Origin: Martinezella lusitana
Lineage (GTDB): Bacteria > Pseudomonadota > Alphaproteobacteria > Rhizobiales > Rhizobiaceae
Reading direction: 5' to 3'
DNA: 64,000 nucleotides
Assembly: GCF_014207095.1 (NCBI RefSeq)
Contig: NZ_JACHBG010000001.1
Span: forward strand, 124,001 to 188,000
Position 1 is the first letter of the stretch, and every line of letters starts with the position of its first letter. Positions 9,721 through 17,716 of this stretch are shown here, one piece after another. A program made the translations under genes and the position numbers. Below the pieces are notes generated by a model. It saw nothing but the letters and a program-made list of their open reading frames with translations. It had not been told where the DNA came from and searched no databases.

Positions 9721-9846
9721 ATGTTACAATGATACCACATCTGGCGGCAAGTTGTCGTTGGTATCGATTGGTTGTCGTCTCGCTATCCTTTGTTAAGACT
9801 TCGCCTTCATGCTTCGTCCAGGGTGGAGAAAACATCGGAACCGAAT

Positions 9847-11202
9847 ATGAAATCGGCTGAAATGCTGTCTGGGCCAGTCAGTCAGGAATCGCAGGCTGTA
9901 GCTTATACCGATCCGCTGACGGGATTGGGCAATCGTCATCGCATGCGCGAACGCACGCGCCAGCTTTCGCTTGAGCGCGCCAGCGATCCTGCGCCCTTCA
10001 CCATCGGCATCGTCAATCTGGATTCCTTCAAGCCGATCAACGATCTGTTTGGCGTCGAGGCCGGCGATGAAATCCTCTGCCAGGTCGCCCATCGCCTGAG
10101 GGCCTGCATTCCGGATGGCGCGGCTGTCACGCGCCACGATGGAGACGAGTTCGCTTTCGTCCTGCCTCTGGTCTTCGAACGGGTCGGTGCCGAGAAATTC
10201 GGGCAGATGATCCGCGAGGTCCTGTCGGCGCCCTATGATCTCGGTGATCGCAATGTCCGTCTGTCCGCCTCCTTCGGTTTCGCCATCCATCCCTTCGGAG
10301 GGGAGGAATTCGACGATCTCCTGAAGAACGCCGAAACTGCGCTCTATCGCTCCAAGCGCCGCGGTCGCGGCCAGATCACCGTCTATTCCCGCGAAATCGC
10401 CCAGGAAATGAAGCGGGCGACCCAGCTCGAGCAGGCCCTGCGAAATGCCATCATTTCCGATGCCATCGACGTGCATTTCCAGCCGATCGTTTCGCTCGCC
10501 AACAATATGGTTCTAGGCTTCGAGGCGCTTGCCCGTTGGAACGATCCCGATCTCGGCTTCGTTTCTCCCGCCGTCTTCGTGCCGCTTGCCGAAGAGCGCG
10601 GCTTCATCGACGCACTGTCGGAGACGCTGCTGCGCAAGGCTGCCGAAGCCGCTCTCTCCTGGCCGCGTGACCTCTTCCTGTCCTTCAATCTCTCCTCGGC
10701 GCAATTGATGGATCCGGGCACCAGCAGCAGCGTGCTGGCCATTCTTGCCCGCGTTGGTCTCGACCCCCATCGGCTTGAGCTCGAAATCACCGAAACCGCC
10801 GTGATGAGCTCGGCCGACACTGCCCATCGGATTATTGCCGATCTTCGCGCGGCCGGAGTTCGTATTTCACTCGACGATTTCGGCACCGGCCAGTCGAGCC
10901 TTGGGCGCCTGCGTGAATTCATTTTCGACAAGGTAAAAATCGATCGCGCTTTCGTCTCCCGCATGAATTCCGACCGGGCGTCGGAACATATCATCAAGGC
11001 AGTGCTTGCCATGTGCGAGGGGCTGGAACTGCGTGTGGTCGCCGAAGGTATCGAGGAAAATGCCGAGGCTGCGAAGTTAAGAGCGCTCGGCTGCGCCATG
11101 GGGCAGGGCTATTACTTCGGCAAGCCCGCCGACAGCGCCGCGACGCTTCGCTATCTGCAAACCCATTACTTCGAACAGGGCAGCGAGCGCGAGATCGCTT
11201 GA
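9847..11202 (+). CDS. GGDEF-EAL domain protein, probable c-di-GMP phosphodiesterase
   Basis: The chosen ATG at 9847 (MKSAEMLSGP) is the first in-frame ATG; a TTG at 9772 would add 25 residues. The protein of about 451 residues has a GGDEF domain whose signature reads RHDGDEF (first Gly replaced by Asp) and no clear RxxD inhibitory site. The EAL domain looks intact: FEALARW, Asn in FNLSSAQL, EITE, SLDDFGTG, KIDR, AEGIE and QGYYFGKP. In this family such a combination usually means phosphodiesterase activity, with the GGDEF part regulatory. No transmembrane helix or N-terminal sensor is present, so the PAS-REC protein encoded just upstream is a candidate partner. Confidence 0.85.
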   Translation: MKSAEMLSGPVSQESQAVAYTDPLTGLGNRHRMRERTRQLSLERASDPAPFTIGIVNLDSFKPINDLFGVEAGDEILCQVAHRLRACIPDGAAVTRHDGDEFAFVLPLVFERVGAEKFGQMIREVLSAPYDLGDRNVRLSASFGFAIHPFGGEEFDDLLKNAETALYRSKRRGRGQITVYSREIAQEMKRATQLEQALRNAIISDAIDVHFQPIVSLANNMVLGFEALARWNDPDLGFVSPAVFVPLAEERGFIDALSETLLRKAAEAALSWPRDLFLSFNLSSAQLMDPGTSSSVLAILARVGLDPHRLELEITETAVMSSADTAHRIIADLRAAGVRISLDDFGTGQSSLGRLREFIFDKVKIDRAFVSRMNSDRASEHIIKAVLAMCEGLELRVVAEGIEENAEAAKLRALGCAMGQGYYFGKPADSAATLRYLQTHYFEQGSEREIA

Positions 11203-11221
11203 AGCTATAAGTGCCAAATGA

Positions 11222-11249
11222 AAGCGGCGGCCCACGAGGGTCGCCGCTT
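11222..11249. terminator. Bidirectional hairpin terminator
   Basis: AAGCGGCGGCCC (11222-11233) pairs with GGGTCGCCGCTT (11238-11249) across a 4-base loop, one mismatch, followed by CGCTTTT. It sits between the convergent GGDEF-EAL and PRC-barrel genes. Confidence 0.7.
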
Positions 11250-11273
11250 CGCTTTTGGTTGAGATCGACCCCG

Positions 11274-11906
11274 TTACTTGCTGGTCGAAGACGTTGTCGT
11301 GCTGTCGGTTGCCGGCATGGTCGACGTTCCGGCCGAACTTGCCGCCCTATCCGAAGCCTGCATTGCAAGCGTCTTGAACTCAGGCGCCGATTTCAGCGCA
11401 TTGGCCGTTTCTGTCGTCGTCAGCTTGATCGTACCATCCTGCGCATTCTGGGTGGCGCTGATCTTGGTGAAGGGGACGGCGACATTTTTCTGGCCCATGC
11501 CGAGGAAGCCGCCGACACCGACCACTGCGGCGACAACGCCGCCCTGCTTCTGCAAGATCAGGTCGTTGATGCTGCCGATACTTTCATTCTGACCATTATA
11601 GACCGACTGGCCCATATAGGTCTTGGCACTGATCTGATCCGCGGACTGCGTGGTCAGATAACCGCCCGCCTGCTCGGTACTCGTCGAAGGAGCTGGAGCC
11701 TGCGCCTTGGTCTGCGGCATCGCATTGTTCGTCTTTGCTGCGCCGGGGGTCGCTGGAGCGGTTTGGGTCAGCGGCGCGTTGCCGCCACCATTATCTGTCC
11801 CGCCGTTCGAAGGCTGCTGTGCTTGGGCGAAAGCCATTGGCGACAGAACGGATGCAGCGGCAAAGATCGCGCCCGCAGCAACGGAAGTGAAAAGTTTCCC
11901 AGTCAT
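11274..11906 (-). CDS. Exported PRC-barrel domain protein
   Basis: This 210-residue protein starts at the ATG at 11906 (MTGKLFTSVAAGAIF), preceded by AAAGGTAGGTTCACG; 29 upstream in-frame codons are not conserved-looking. A Sec signal peptide ends near AFAQA. A Gly/Asn/Thr/Pro-rich low-complexity linker follows (about 26-75), then a PRC-barrel at about 80-165 (...AKTYMGQSVYNGQNESIGSINDLIL... with VAVPFTKI) and a Ser/Thr-rich tail. Such periplasmic PRC-barrel proteins are frequent in rhizobia; the role is unknown. No operon partner is apparent. Confidence 0.75.
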   Translation of the reverse strand: MTGKLFTSVAAGAIFAAASVLSPMAFAQAQQPSNGGTDNGGGNAPLTQTAPATPGAAKTNNAMPQTKAQAPAPSTSTEQAGGYLTTQSADQISAKTYMGQSVYNGQNESIGSINDLILQKQGGVVAAVVGVGGFLGMGQKNVAVPFTKISATQNAQDGTIKLTTTETANALKSAPEFKTLAMQASDRAASSAGTSTMPATDSTTTSSTSK

Positions 11907-12254
11907 CGTGAACCTACCTTTCATTCTGATGGGCATGCCTAATGGAACGCATGCATACCGGTGCGAGTGGGCTTCTTGCTTACTGACCATCATCGTACCG
12001 GTCGTAAGGCTAATGGCTCAGAGAAGCATTGGTTCCGTCAAAAGTTGCAGAAAGTCGGGTCTTCGAAGCTGTAGATTGCAGTAATTTTGTGAAAAAACAA
12101 ATGGTTGGCCTCATAATGAAGGCTGAAATTTGAAGGCCGCAGCAGTGTCGAAAAATGCTCACGCTCACTCTTGCAAGATTTGGGCAGATCGCCGTAGCGT
12201 GAGCAACGTCGCAGGAGTGGCCTTCGCGTGAACTGACGCGAAGGCATGTTTCAA

Positions 12255-13145
12255 TCAAAGCTTGTATGGCGGATCGAAAACGCCACGGACCGTCGGGCCA
12301 AGCTCGAGAAGCGCGCCGGCCTGTGGCTGCATGGACCGGGCCTCGTCATCGAGCCCTTCCCATGCGGTCGTCACCGCCAACCGGTCGGCGTTCTTGCCGA
12401 TGAAGGCCGGGCAGGAGGGCTGCATGGCGGGCACGCGATAGCGTTCGATGCGCAGGCCGTCCGGGCTATACTTGTCAACGAAGCCGGAACCCCAGCGGGC
12501 GTTCCAGATATAGCCGTCTGCGTCGCAGACCGAACCGTCCAAGCCGCCCGGATCCTCCATGCTGTCGACCATGACGATCGGCTCGCCTGCCGGAAGCCCG
12601 GTTTCGGGGTCGACCAGAACCCGCATAAGCTGGCTGACGCGCGTATCGGTGAAATAGCCGATGGTGCCGTCGGGCGAAAAGCAGATCGAGTTCGGAATGC
12701 TGATCTGATCGAAGATCTTGGTAACTTTGCCGCCGGCCGCCACGTGATAGATGGCGCCTGCCTGCAATTCCGCGCGCTTGCCCATGGTGCCGATCCAGAG
12801 CGATCCGGAAATGTGTGTTCGGCCGTCGTTGGAACGGTTCTCCGGCTTGTCGGCTTCGATCGCCGTGTAGAAGCTCAACTCGCCGCTCGCGATATCGCGA
12901 AGGAACAAACCTTCTTCGGTGGCGATCATCTGCCGCTCGGCATCGACGCGGGCAAGCACGCTCGCCATCATCGGCAACGCGTGAACCTGCTTCTTACCGG
13001 TCGGCAGGTGCAGTTCATGCAGCTCCTTGCCGAGGATATTGAACCACCAGACGGTGTCCGTATCGGGATCGTAGGTCGGGCCTTCTCCCAGGACGGACGA
13101 GGTGTTGCAGAGAATATTTCCCTGAAAATCATGGATATCGGTCAT
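12255..13145 (-). CDS. SMP-30/gluconolactonase family protein, likely galactonolactonase
   Basis: This 296-residue six-bladed beta-propeller is of the SMP-30/regucalcin/gluconolactonase type. Family features are LGEGPTYDP (metal-binding Glu) near 19-27, SNDGRTHISGSLWIGTM, the ISIPNSICFSPDG segment and GGLDGSVCDADGYIWNARWGSG. It should hydrolyse a sugar lactone. The ATG at 13145 has GGAGCCTGACCC upstream and lies 3 bases after the dgoA stop. Being last in the operon with a sugar dehydrogenase, dgoK and dgoA, the likely substrate is galactono-lactone, by analogy with the oxidative galactose pathway of Sinorhizobium; arabino- or gluconolactone cannot be excluded. Confidence 0.85.
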   Translation of the reverse strand: MTDIHDFQGNILCNTSSVLGEGPTYDPDTDTVWWFNILGKELHELHLPTGKKQVHALPMMASVLARVDAERQMIATEEGLFLRDIASGELSFYTAIEADKPENRSNDGRTHISGSLWIGTMGKRAELQAGAIYHVAAGGKVTKIFDQISIPNSICFSPDGTIGYFTDTRVSQLMRVLVDPETGLPAGEPIVMVDSMEDPGGLDGSVCDADGYIWNARWGSGFVDKYSPDGLRIERYRVPAMQPSCPAFIGKNADRLAVTTAWEGLDDEARSMQPQAGALLELGPTVRGVFDPPYKL

Positions 13146-13148
13146 GGG

Positions 13149-13784
13149 TCAGGCTCCTATGGCGGCGTCATAGGCGTAAATGGTCGTCTTGGCGCGTTCG
13201 GCAACCTCTGCTGCCGTCATTCCAGGCTTGTAGAGGCTGGTCCCGAGCCCGAAAGCCAGGATGCCGGCCTTGGTGTAATCGGAGAAATTCCTGTCCGAAA
13301 CACCACCCACTGCGGCGATAACGAGCTCGGGCGGCAGCACGGCACGGATGGCTGTAATGCCGGAAGCGCCGAGCACGCCTGCGGGAAAGAATTTCAGGCC
13401 GGTAGCACCAGCGCGGGCCGCCGAAAGCGCCTCGGTGGCGGTGAAGACACCAGGCATCGTCACCATGCCCTTGTCGCGAGCGCGGCTGATCACCGCAGGC
13501 TCAACATTCGGTGTCACCATCAGCTTGCCGCCGGCGCCATCCAGCCTGTCCACGTCTTCGACCGTGAGAACCGTACCGGCTCCGATCAGGCAATCGGCAG
13601 GCGCCATCTTTGCCGCGATCTCGATCGAGCGGAAAGGCTCCGGCGAATTGAGCGGAATCTCGATGGCGCTGAATCCGGTCTCGATCAGGGCGCCGACGAT
13701 CTCGGCCGTTTCCTCCGGCCTGATGCCGCGAAGAATGGCAATCAGCGGGCGCTTCATGGGCGGGAAGGGGACACGGGTGGTCAT
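13149..13784 (-). CDS. dgoA: 2-dehydro-3-deoxy-6-phosphogalactonate aldolase
   Basis: This 211-residue class I aldolase of the KDPG/KDPGal family cleaves 2-keto-3-deoxy-6-phosphogalactonate to pyruvate and glyceraldehyde-3-phosphate. The Schiff-base lysine is K131 in GLKFFPAG; E42 in IEIPLNS and R19 in ILRGIRPE match the active site. GAGTVLT (68-74) is the family's other signature. Its start overlaps the dgoK stop by one base (TGATG), so the two are translationally coupled. The KDPGal rather than KDPG assignment rests on the neighbouring dgoK. Confidence 0.92.
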   Translation of the reverse strand: MTTRVPFPPMKRPLIAILRGIRPEETAEIVGALIETGFSAIEIPLNSPEPFRSIEIAAKMAPADCLIGAGTVLTVEDVDRLDGAGGKLMVTPNVEPAVISRARDKGMVTMPGVFTATEALSAARAGATGLKFFPAGVLGASGITAIRAVLPPELVIAAVGGVSDRNFSDYTKAGILAFGLGTSLYKPGMTAAEVAERAKTTIYAYDAAIGA

Positions 13785-14716
13785 CAGCTTTTGCTTTCCT
13801 TGTTGAACCAGATGGCTTCGGCGGCGGCGGAGAGCCCCCGGCGGACGGCGGCATCGGCATCTATGGTCTGGTAGGTGAGAGACAGGCTGCGGAACGCATC
13901 CTCGTAGAGTGCCTGCAATCGACCGGAGGCGACGAGGGTGATGGTCGCTCCCTGTCCGGCGGATGACAGCGCGCCCGCGATCTCCGCGCCGATCAAGGTA
14001 CCGGAGATCAGTGCCTGCGCGCCGGCGGCCGTCGTGCCGTGCAGCAACTGGCCGGAGCGGGCGGTGAACAGTAGATTGGTGGCGAGCTGCGGCTTTTCAT
14101 AGGCTGCCTTCAGCGCGGTATCGAAGGCCTTGGCATCGGCGGGCATGTCGGCCGCGCCGGCCACGGCATGGGAGAGGATGCTGTGCTTGGTGATGACGTC
14201 GAAAAGCTCTCCCGTCATGAAGGTGGAGAAGCCCGTCACACGACCATCGACCACGCGCACCCATTTCGAATGAGTTCCCGGCATGCAGACGATCTGCTCG
14301 CCCTTCGCATCGGCGGCAATCGCGCCGAGCAATTGCGTTTCTTCGCCGCGCATCACATCGGGGGCTTCCTTGGCTCGCTGCGCAAGGCCCGGCAGGATGC
14401 GAACGTCACGCGCCTCGCCGGGAACGGCAACCGCGCCCGTGAGAATGGCGGCAAGCGATGTCGGCGTGTCGATGTAGCCTGCTTCCACCCAGCCCTGGCG
14501 CGCGCCGGCCATGCCGCAGACGATGACCGGAATATCCGAGGGGGCGGAGATGGCGTCCAAATGCGCCTGCAAGACCTTGGCAAAGCCGGTCTGGGCGGCC
14601 GTCGTCATGCCTTCGCCGCTTCTGCGTTCCGCCAGAATGCTGCCGTCTTCGCCGATCAGCCACAGTCGGAAACTGCTGGTGCCCCAATCCACCGCGATGA
14701 ATGCGGGTTTTGTCAT
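13784..14716 (-). CDS. dgoK: 2-dehydro-3-deoxygalactonokinase
   Basis: This 310-residue DgoK-family kinase phosphorylates 2-keto-3-deoxygalactonate at O6 using ATP. The N-terminal FIAVDWGTSSFRLW is the phosphate-1 motif of the ASKHA/FGGY-like fold. VICGMAGARQGWVEAGY and MPGTHSKWVRV are characteristic of the DgoK family. The ATG is at 14716; the stop overlaps dgoA. It provides the substrate for DgoA in the same operon. Confidence 0.92.
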   Translation of the reverse strand: MTKPAFIAVDWGTSSFRLWLIGEDGSILAERRSGEGMTTAAQTGFAKVLQAHLDAISAPSDIPVIVCGMAGARQGWVEAGYIDTPTSLAAILTGAVAVPGEARDVRILPGLAQRAKEAPDVMRGEETQLLGAIAADAKGEQIVCMPGTHSKWVRVVDGRVTGFSTFMTGELFDVITKHSILSHAVAGAADMPADAKAFDTALKAAYEKPQLATNLLFTARSGQLLHGTTAAGAQALISGTLIGAEIAGALSSAGQGATITLVASGRLQALYEDAFRSLSLTYQTIDADAAVRRGLSAAAEAIWFNKESKS

Positions 14717-14738
14717 AGGAAATGCTCCAAATCTTTCA

Positions 14739-15509
14739 CTAGAAAATGCCGCCGTCGACGATGACGGATTGTCCCGTCATCGCGCCCGAGCAGTCGGAAG
14801 CAAGGAAAAGTACCGGGCCTACGAGATCCTCGGCCTTCAGCACCCGCTTGAGGCACTGTCGGTCGACGGTTTTGGCCATGCCATCCTCCGTCAGCCAGAG
14901 TTCGAGCTGTCGATCCGTCACGATCATGCCGGGCAGGACGGCGTTGACGCGGATGTTTTCCGGGCCGAACCGACCCGCAAAGCTCTTCGTCAGTCCGATG
15001 ATCCCCGATTTCGCGGCCGCATAGGAGGAAAGTGCCGGCGGGTTCATCTTGAAGACGATGGAGGAGAAATTGACGATCGCTCCACCGCCGGCCGCCCGCA
15101 TGCCGGGTGCGGCCGCCTGCGACACGAAGAAGACCTGTTTGAGGTTGATCGACTGACTGTTGTCCCAATAGTCCTCGGTCGTCGTGTCGATATCCTGTCG
15201 GTCATCCCATGCCGCGTTGTTGACGAGCACGCGGATGGCTCCAAGATCGGACTCGATCGCAGCGACCGTATTCTTGATCTGGCCGATATCGCGCAAATCG
15301 GCATGATAGAAGGAAACGGCATGCCCCGACTGCGCCGAGAGTTTCGCGGCAAGCGCCTTGCTCGGATCTTCGGCAATATCGATGAAGGCGACTTTTGCGC
15401 CTTGTCGGGCGAAGCCTTCCACAAGTGCCGCGCCGATGCCGGTGCCGCCGCCGGTGATCAGCACGGTACGATCTTTCAGATCGGGAAATTGTGCCTGCGT
15501 GCCAGCCAA
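14739..15509 (-). CDS. SDR-family sugar dehydrogenase, probable D-galactose 1-dehydrogenase
   Basis: This 256-residue classical short-chain dehydrogenase has the NAD(P)-binding TGGGTGIG at 19-26, NNAA at 97-100, a catalytic serine in FSS (148-150) and the YxxxK dyad at Y163/K167. The presumed acidic residue after beta-2 (Asp44 in AFIDIAED) favours NAD. The start is a TTG at 15509, chosen because GGAGG lies 7 bases upstream and no ATG is suitably placed. It is the first gene of a four-gene operon with dgoK, dgoA and a lactonase, so the likely reaction is galactose to galactono-lactone. L-arabinose or fucose are possible alternative substrates. Confidence 0.85.
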   Translation of the reverse strand: MAGTQAQFPDLKDRTVLITGGGTGIGAALVEGFARQGAKVAFIDIAEDPSKALAAKLSAQSGHAVSFYHADLRDIGQIKNTVAAIESDLGAIRVLVNNAAWDDRQDIDTTTEDYWDNSQSINLKQVFFVSQAAAPGMRAAGGGAIVNFSSIVFKMNPPALSSYAAAKSGIIGLTKSFAGRFGPENIRVNAVLPGMIVTDRQLELWLTEDGMAKTVDRQCLKRVLKAEDLVGPVLFLASDCSGAMTGQSVIVDGGIF

Positions 15510-15536
15510 GGTATTTCCTCCTCTGTTCGTGATAAA

Positions 15537-15553
15537 GTTCCATTATTTGGAAC
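15537..15553. promoter_or_regulatory. Palindromic operator, likely IclR-family binding site
   Basis: GTTCCA (15537-15542) and TGGAAC (15548-15553) form a perfect inverted repeat with a 5-base AT spacer. It lies just downstream of the predicted start point of the galactose operon. A related imperfect site, TGGAATTATCCA (15568-15579), overlaps the -10 box. IclR-family operators are commonly TGGAA/TTCCA-type palindromes. Confidence 0.6.
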
Positions 15554-15558
15554 AAAAT

Positions 15559-15587
15559 TTGACTATGTGGAATTATCCAATTACACT
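15559..15587 (+). promoter_or_regulatory. Sigma-70-type promoter for the IclR regulator gene
   Basis: TTGACT at 15559-15564, a 17-base spacer and TACACT at 15582-15587 give a good consensus match on the plus strand. The TGGAATTATCCA half-palindrome sits within the spacer, so the regulator could control its own expression. Confidence 0.55.
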
Positions 15588-15600
15588 TTGACTATGTCAA
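15572..15600 (-). promoter_or_regulatory. Sigma-70-type promoter for the galactose/galactonate operon
   Basis: Read on the minus strand: TTGACA (15600-15595), exactly 17 bases, then GATAAT (15577-15572), close to consensus. It overlaps the opposing IclR-gene promoter. The leader to the TTG start at 15509 is about 55 bases and contains the GTTCCA/TGGAAC palindrome, a layout suited to repression. Confidence 0.65.
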
Positions 15601-15643
15601 GGATGCCCCGCGCAGCGCGGGCGACAAATGAAAGGCTACGAAG

Positions 15644-16447
15644 CTGAGTTCCGACCGCGAGAAGGGCGATAGCCGCCGCGAACGAGAAACCGGCACGCTC
15701 GGCAAGCTGGTCGCGTTGCTTGACCTCGTCGCGCTTGCAGACGCACCGATGCGCTTCACCGATATCCTTTCGCTCACCGATCAGCCACGCGGTACTCTGC
15801 ATCGCCAACTGACCCATCTCGTCGAGGAAGGGTTGCTGGAGGTCGATCGCGATGGCCGCTACCTCATTGGCATCAGGCTTTTGAAACTGGCCTCACGCAG
15901 CTGGGCCAGCAACGAGTTCCGCGCTGTAGCCGAGCCGCATCTGCGAGGCTTGCAGGAGGTAACCGGTGAAACCGTGCACCTCGGCGTGTTGCGCGGGGTG
16001 GAAGTCATCTATCTCGATAAGGTCGAGGGGCGGCAGTCCGTGCGCATGTATTCGCAGATCGGCAACGCGTCCCCGGCCTATTGCACAGGCGTCGGCAAGG
16101 CGGCCCTGTCCGCGCTCGACGATGCCGCACTCGCCGAGCGGATCGCTGGTCTCGAATTTCTGCCCTATACCGAGCATACCTTACGTAGCGCCACCGAATT
16201 GCTCGCGGATATCCGCGATATAAGGGTGAGGGGCTATGCATTCGATCGAGAAGAGCATGAGAGCGGCATATGCTGTGTTGCCGCGCCAATCTGTCCGCAT
16301 GGCGATCACATGCTGGCCGGCGTTTCCGTAACCGGTCCGGCCTATCGCGTTACCTCAGCCAAGCTGCAGGAATGGGCGCCACTAGTGGTGGCGACGGCCG
16401 ATTCCATCATGGCCGATATGCGCAACCGGATGGGTCCGAAGCGCTAA
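15644..16447 (+). CDS. IclR-family transcriptional regulator of the galactose operon
   Basis: Residues about 19-80 form the IclR winged helix-turn-helix (GTLGKLVALLDLVALAD ... RGTLHRQLTHLVEEGLLEVD) and about 90-260 the GAF-like effector domain (VHLGVLRGVEVIYLDKVEG, YCTGVGKAALSAL, GICCVAAPI). The frame is open from 15632 with no ATG or GTG before the domain. The first conventional start, TTG at 15716, would delete the first helix. I therefore place the start at CTG 15644 (LSSDREKG..., 267 residues), preceded by AAAGG; this is an inference. The gene is divergent from the dgo operon, which carries a matching palindrome, so it is the likely local repressor. Confidence 0.75.
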   Translation: MSSDREKGDSRRERETGTLGKLVALLDLVALADAPMRFTDILSLTDQPRGTLHRQLTHLVEEGLLEVDRDGRYLIGIRLLKLASRSWASNEFRAVAEPHLRGLQEVTGETVHLGVLRGVEVIYLDKVEGRQSVRMYSQIGNASPAYCTGVGKAALSALDDAALAERIAGLEFLPYTEHTLRSATELLADIRDIRVRGYAFDREEHESGICCVAAPICPHGDHMLAGVSVTGPAYRVTSAKLQEWAPLVVATADSIMADMRNRMGPKR

Positions 16448-16773
16448 GACTGTGCCGGTTTGATACGGCTGTCACTTAAATTCGGTTAATTTATCGTTAT
16501 TCGTGCAAGATCTTAGCTGAATTGTGTCTTAAACCTGAATTTGATTGTTGAGATGTGCGTAAGAACTGCCATTATCCTCTAATGATTGGCGAGTCATAGA
16601 GGATTTTGCGAGATGGTGGGCGGATATAATAGTAATGAACATTGACGTAAGGGAAATTCTATAAAGTATATATTTGCGCAAGCGCCGGTTATCCGGGGCT
16701 GGTACGATGACGCCGAGGGAGAGAGCGACGGAAATTGCCTATTCTTCCCTCTTTTACATAAAGAAGACTAATA
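16448..16773. other. Intergenic region before the LuxR-type gene
   Basis: This AT-richer gap of 326 bases separates two plus-strand genes. It must contain the promoter of the LuxR-type gene, but I see no convincing -35/-10 pair, palindrome or small ORF. Confidence 0.4.
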
Positions 16774-17511
16774 ATGGCAGCATTGATGCAGGCGGGCGCA
16801 TCTCCTCGTGGCGAGGATTTCATTGAGGAAATCGGCAGGCTGAAAACACAATTCGATGTGTTTCGCTTCATGAAGGGGTTGACGGAGGTCTATCGCTGCC
16901 GGGCGTTCATGATCGTCAACCTTCCGCCCATCACCTCCTTCGACTTGCAGAGCAATTCGGTGATCAACAATTGGCCGGCCGAACTCCTTTCGATCTACGA
17001 TCAAGAGGGATTGCTGCCGACCAGTCCCGTGCTGCAGCGCATGCGTCGTACGACTCTGCCTTTTGTCTATGATGTCGCCGCCACACCGAACCGCGAGGAG
17101 AGTAAATCCCAGTTCGTCGTCGCTCTGTTCGAGCGGTTTCGCATGACGCGCTTCGTCTATCTGCCGACCCACGACGTCTCCGGTCTTCGTGGTGCGGTAT
17201 CGCTCGCCGGCGACCGGGAGCCTTTTACGCCCGAGGAAATCAAGGATCTCTACTATATAGCAATTCACGTTTTTGATCGGCTCGCGGAAATCCGCAGCAT
17301 GGATGTGCGTGTCGTCGATGCGCTCACTGACCGCGAAATCGATTGCCTGAACTGGACAGCGGCAGGCAAGACCAGCGCCGAGATTGCAGAAATCCTGTCG
17401 CTCTCGGAACATACGGTCAATCATTACCTCAATCGGGCAACCAAGAAGCTCGACACCGTCAACCGCACGCAAGCCGTTGCCAAGGCTTTGCGAGTGGGAT
17501 TGATCAAGTAG
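16774..17511 (+). CDS. Orphan LuxR-family regulator with altered autoinducer-binding domain
   Basis: This 245-residue protein has an autoinducer-binding-like domain (about 18-165) and a C-terminal LuxR HTH (about 182-243: LTDREIDCLNWTAAGKTSAEIAEIL then VNHYLNRATKKLDTVNRTQAVAKA). Aligned by the conserved Pro of the DP motif, positions equivalent to TraR Tyr53, Trp57, Tyr61 and Asp70 read Trp67, Leu71, Tyr75 and Ser84, so two residues that normally contact the acyl-homoserine lactone are changed. No luxI-type synthase gene is nearby. It is probably an orphan regulator that responds to another ligand or to none. The ATG at 16774 is used. Confidence 0.8.
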   Translation: MAALMQAGASPRGEDFIEEIGRLKTQFDVFRFMKGLTEVYRCRAFMIVNLPPITSFDLQSNSVINNWPAELLSIYDQEGLLPTSPVLQRMRRTTLPFVYDVAATPNREESKSQFVVALFERFRMTRFVYLPTHDVSGLRGAVSLAGDREPFTPEEIKDLYYIAIHVFDRLAEIRSMDVRVVDALTDREIDCLNWTAAGKTSAEIAEILSLSEHTVNHYLNRATKKLDTVNRTQAVAKALRVGLIK

Positions 17512-17671
17512 CGATCGCGGGCTTGGTGATCGAGATTTGTACGGCTTTCTGCCTCAATTTTGCACGGTGCGCATAAAATGTGCGGAGGCTTTTATTGCGC
17601 TAAGTCGGTCAGAGTGCGGGAATTTCGTCTAACTAATTATAATAATTGATATTTTCTTAGAGCTGCAAAGT

Positions 17672-17687
17672 TGGCACGCTTCCTGCT
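17672..17687 (+). promoter_or_regulatory. Sigma-54 (RpoN)-type promoter candidate
   Basis: TGGCACGCTTCCTGCT matches the -24/-12 consensus TGGCACG-N4-TTGCW with one mismatch; GG (17673-17674) and GC (17685-17686) have the required spacing. It points toward the small ORF at 17717 and, further on, mrp at 18110. No enhancer-binding site was identified. Confidence 0.55.
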
Positions 17688-17716
17688 TATCAAGAGATAG
17701 AAGTCCGGAGGGGACT

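Noticed and set aside
12010..12258. Minus-strand frames of 69-82 codons between the lactonase and the PRC-barrel gene
   Set aside because: No ribosome binding site, no recognisable domain and unusual cysteine/arginine-rich composition; the gap is probably non-coding.
12246..13874. 542-codon plus-strand frame opposite the lactonase and dgoA
   Set aside because: It opposes a coherent operon with recognisable enzymes, and the translation shows no family features.
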